In this document: positions 62,604-64,000 of the stretch, piece by piece
Layout: every line of letters starts with the position of its first letter
Position numbering within the stretch: the first letter of the stretch is position 1
Assembly: GCA_964036045.1 (NCBI GenBank)
Contig: OZ038379.1
Coordinates: 82,918,562-82,982,561 of the forward strand
Length of the DNA stretch: 64,000 bases
From: Eutreptiella sp. 'Long Island Sound 2002'
Lineage: Eukaryota; Euglenozoa; Euglenophyceae; Eutreptiales; Eutreptiaceae
Direction: 5' to 3'
Translations under genes and position numbers: made by a program
The notes under the pieces: model-generated
The model's input: the letters and a program-made list of their open reading frames with translations, nothing else
Databases searched by the model: none
What the model was told of the DNA's origin: nothing

Positions 62604-64000
62604 TGGTAGCAGAAGCGTACCTGCTGCCCCTACCTACCGCCGACCCGAGGACTTAGGCCCCTATGAGCCCTCCCCAAGGACGCCATGGGTGCGTTTTGTG
62701 GACTCGGTGGAGACCACGCCGGAGATTGGAGCCATAGAAGAGCCGAGACGCTCAAGAGCATGGCAAACTCCGGAAGTTGAAGCCCGAAGAGAAATACGAC
62801 GTTCGGGAAGAGGCGGACTTGACATGGAGGACCTGGTCTCCATGTGTGAGCGTCGCTGCCGAAAGGCATGCAACCTCCGCTCCGCCGCGGAGGACTCCGA
62901 GGAGACATGCCATTCAGGCAGCAGTGGAGGACGGGCCCAGCGCTACCGGAAGCGCGAGTCACCCAAGCCCGCGGCAGGGGACGCGGGGGCTATGGATACG
63001 GACCCTAGCCCGGTCAGGCTGTGGGCCTCCGAGGGGCACTCCGAGGGCTATCGGAAAGCCTATGAGCAACCTTTGGAGTCGGAGGAGACGGCCAGACCGC
63101 CCACAAGGGCGAGCACAGCCGCAGAACCCAGCCTTGAGCATGACGCCGAGGCGTTGGAGAGGCCCGCCAGAGCCAGAACGGCGCCTGTGGCCCGGCACAC
63201 GGAGCCACCGCGGGATAGCATGGGCGATATACCCGTGGCGGAGGAGTCCGAGGCGCCGGGAACCGCGGGACGCGCCGGATCAGGTGGAAAGCACGCTGCG
63301 TGCCACTGCGAGCACGTATCCTTTCTCATGGGCAAGTACCCGAAGATGGGGATGGACGCCATCGTGCACCGCCTCGACAGCCTGGACAACGCGAAGGACG
63401 GCCTAGAAGAGGACGTCGCCGGGATCCTGGATGACCAGCCGGCCGCGGAGAGAGACATGGCGGAGCTGCGAGCAGAACGGGACCGGTACCGGGAGAATCT
63501 GGAGCTGGCCCTGGAGAAGCAGCAGCGAGTGGTGGACAGCCTCCTCCACCTGGTGGAGGACATGTCGGGACGCCTGAAAAGGCTAGAGGAGCTAAAGCCC
63601 CTCGCCTCGGGTCCGGAGCTCCCGGCAAAGCCGGCCGCGGCAGAGCTGGTGGAGCGGGTTAAGACCCTCAGGAGCGCCATGGATAAACCCATGGGCGGCC
63701 CTGCAGAGGCACCCTACGCGCCTCCGAGTGTTGACCCGGGTGCGCTGCCGTTTGTTCCCATGTTCAGCGAATCCACAATGCTCGGGGAGCACACGGCACC
63801 GGCTGGGTGCATGCGGGAAGGGCACGTAACCACGGACCCGAGGAGCCTGACGGTACAGATGTCCCACGCCGCCCAGGATCTACCGATCACTACGACTGCC
63901 CATGCAGTTTATGCGGAAGAGGAGATCCCCAGCCAGACCATGCAGGGGCGAACCATGGGAAGCGCCGACGGACATGGTCGAGGTCATCCAGGCGGAAACC
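62518..64000 (+). CDS. gag of A2, open to the window edge
   Basis: The frame from ATG 62518, inside the LTR, reads MQSLIRSKSAGVKGERG and passes through the PBS. I followed it to base 64000 (at least 494 codons) and found no stop. It reads through the position where A1 has a TGA (29564). It carries an 18-codon segment after ETTPE (starting IGAIEEPRRSRAWQ) that A1 lacks. The coiled coil RDRYRENLELALEKQ lies near 63480-63525. It would encode the particle protein, probably fused to downstream pol as in A1. If translation starts later, the first internal Met is at 62824. Confidence 0.75.
   Translation, partial: MQSLIRSKSAGVKGERGTAGAGPGRDVLYGSRSVPAAPTYRRPEDLGPYEPSPRTPWVRFVDSVETTPEIGAIEEPRRSRAWQTPEVEARREIRRSGRGGLDMEDLVSMCERRCRKACNLRSAAEDSEETCHSGSSGGRAQRYRKRESPKPAAGDAGAMDTDPSPVRLWASEGHSEGYRKAYEQPLESEETARPPTRASTAAEPSLEHDAEALERPARARTAPVARHTEPPRDSMGDIPVAEESEAPGTAGRAGSGGKHAACHCEHVSFLMGKYPKMGMDAIVHRLDSLDNAKDGLEEDVAGILDDQPAAERDMAELRAERDRYRENLELALEKQQRVVDSLLHLVEDMSGRLKRLEELKPLASGPELPAKPAAAELVERVKTLRSAMDKPMGGPAEAPYAPPSVDPGALPFVPMFSESTMLGEHTAPAGCMREGHVTTDPRSLTVQMSHAAQDLPITTTAHAVYAEEEIPSQTMQGRTMGSADGHGRGHPGGN
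62604..62616 (+). other. Primer-binding site of A2
   Basis: TGGTAGCAGAAGC, directly after the LTR; one base differs from A1. Initiator-Met tRNA type. Confidence 0.8.

Larger units (their letters stand above)
60250..64000 (+). mobile_element. LTR retrotransposon A2, 5' part
   Basis: Begins with the A-type LTR at 60250, inside the B4 3' region (the B1 equivalent runs on uninterrupted from CATTCACGG), followed by PBS and gag. It continues beyond the window. The target duplication cannot be tested here. Confidence 0.9.

Overview
The window is eukaryotic and almost entirely repetitive DNA. There are no operons, ribosome binding sites or prokaryotic genes. Instead it holds nested LTR retrotransposons, a tRNA-derived SINE, a LINE-like element, several satellite or minisatellite arrays, and two very large inverted duplications. 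Three primer-binding sites match the 3' end of a eukaryotic initiator-Met tRNA, and one pol has a C-terminal chromodomain (chromovirus-type Ty3/Gypsy). A protist or algal genome is my best guess, perhaps a dinoflagellate or a green-lineage alga, but the sequence alone does not settle it. I see no convincing intact host gene.

Layout. (1) 1-18760: a Ty3/Gypsy chromovirus copy, 'B1', cut into pieces (RT 3-236, RT/RNase H 5331-5731, RNase H to integrase zinc region 11796-13406, integrase core plus chromodomain 14736-15957, long 3' region, polypurine tract, 3' LTR 18069-18760). Between the pieces lie a ~190 bp satellite (245-1490), a palindrome with 3.1-3.4 kb arms (1638-5045 / 5732-8848), a satellite of trimeric higher-order structure (8849-10218, 13407-14480) and a second palindrome centred on 11796-11809. 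(2) 18761-26591: a ~122 bp minisatellite, a decayed B-type gag-protease piece ('B2'), the best copy of the trimeric satellite (22183-24509), a stretch I cannot identify, and an array with an exact 184 bp period. (3) 26592-46810: element 'A1', a 20.2 kb LTR element inserted into the 184 bp array with a 4 bp target duplication. It carries in its pol an 8.45 kb antisense LINE-like insertion flanked by a 15 bp target duplication. (4) 47157-48511: a fragment of a diverged relative ('D'), cut by the 5' LTR of 'B4'. (5) 48512-60249: B4, the most complete B copy (LTR, PBS, gag, zinc knuckle, protease, LFAS-type domain, RT, RNase H, integrase, chromodomain). It is interrupted in gag by a small TRIM-like LTR element (49647-52256, 5 bp target duplication). 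(6) 60250-64000: the 5' half of a second A element ('A2') inserted into B4. Its gag frame is open to the window edge.

Order of events read from the nesting: 184 bp array, then A1, then the LINE; D, then B4, then the TRIM and A2; B1, then satellite insertions, then inverted duplication, then the SINE in one arm only. Most pol genes carry nonsense or frameshift changes. A2 is the youngest-looking coding element. All lengths and offsets were counted by hand; no alignment or database search was run.
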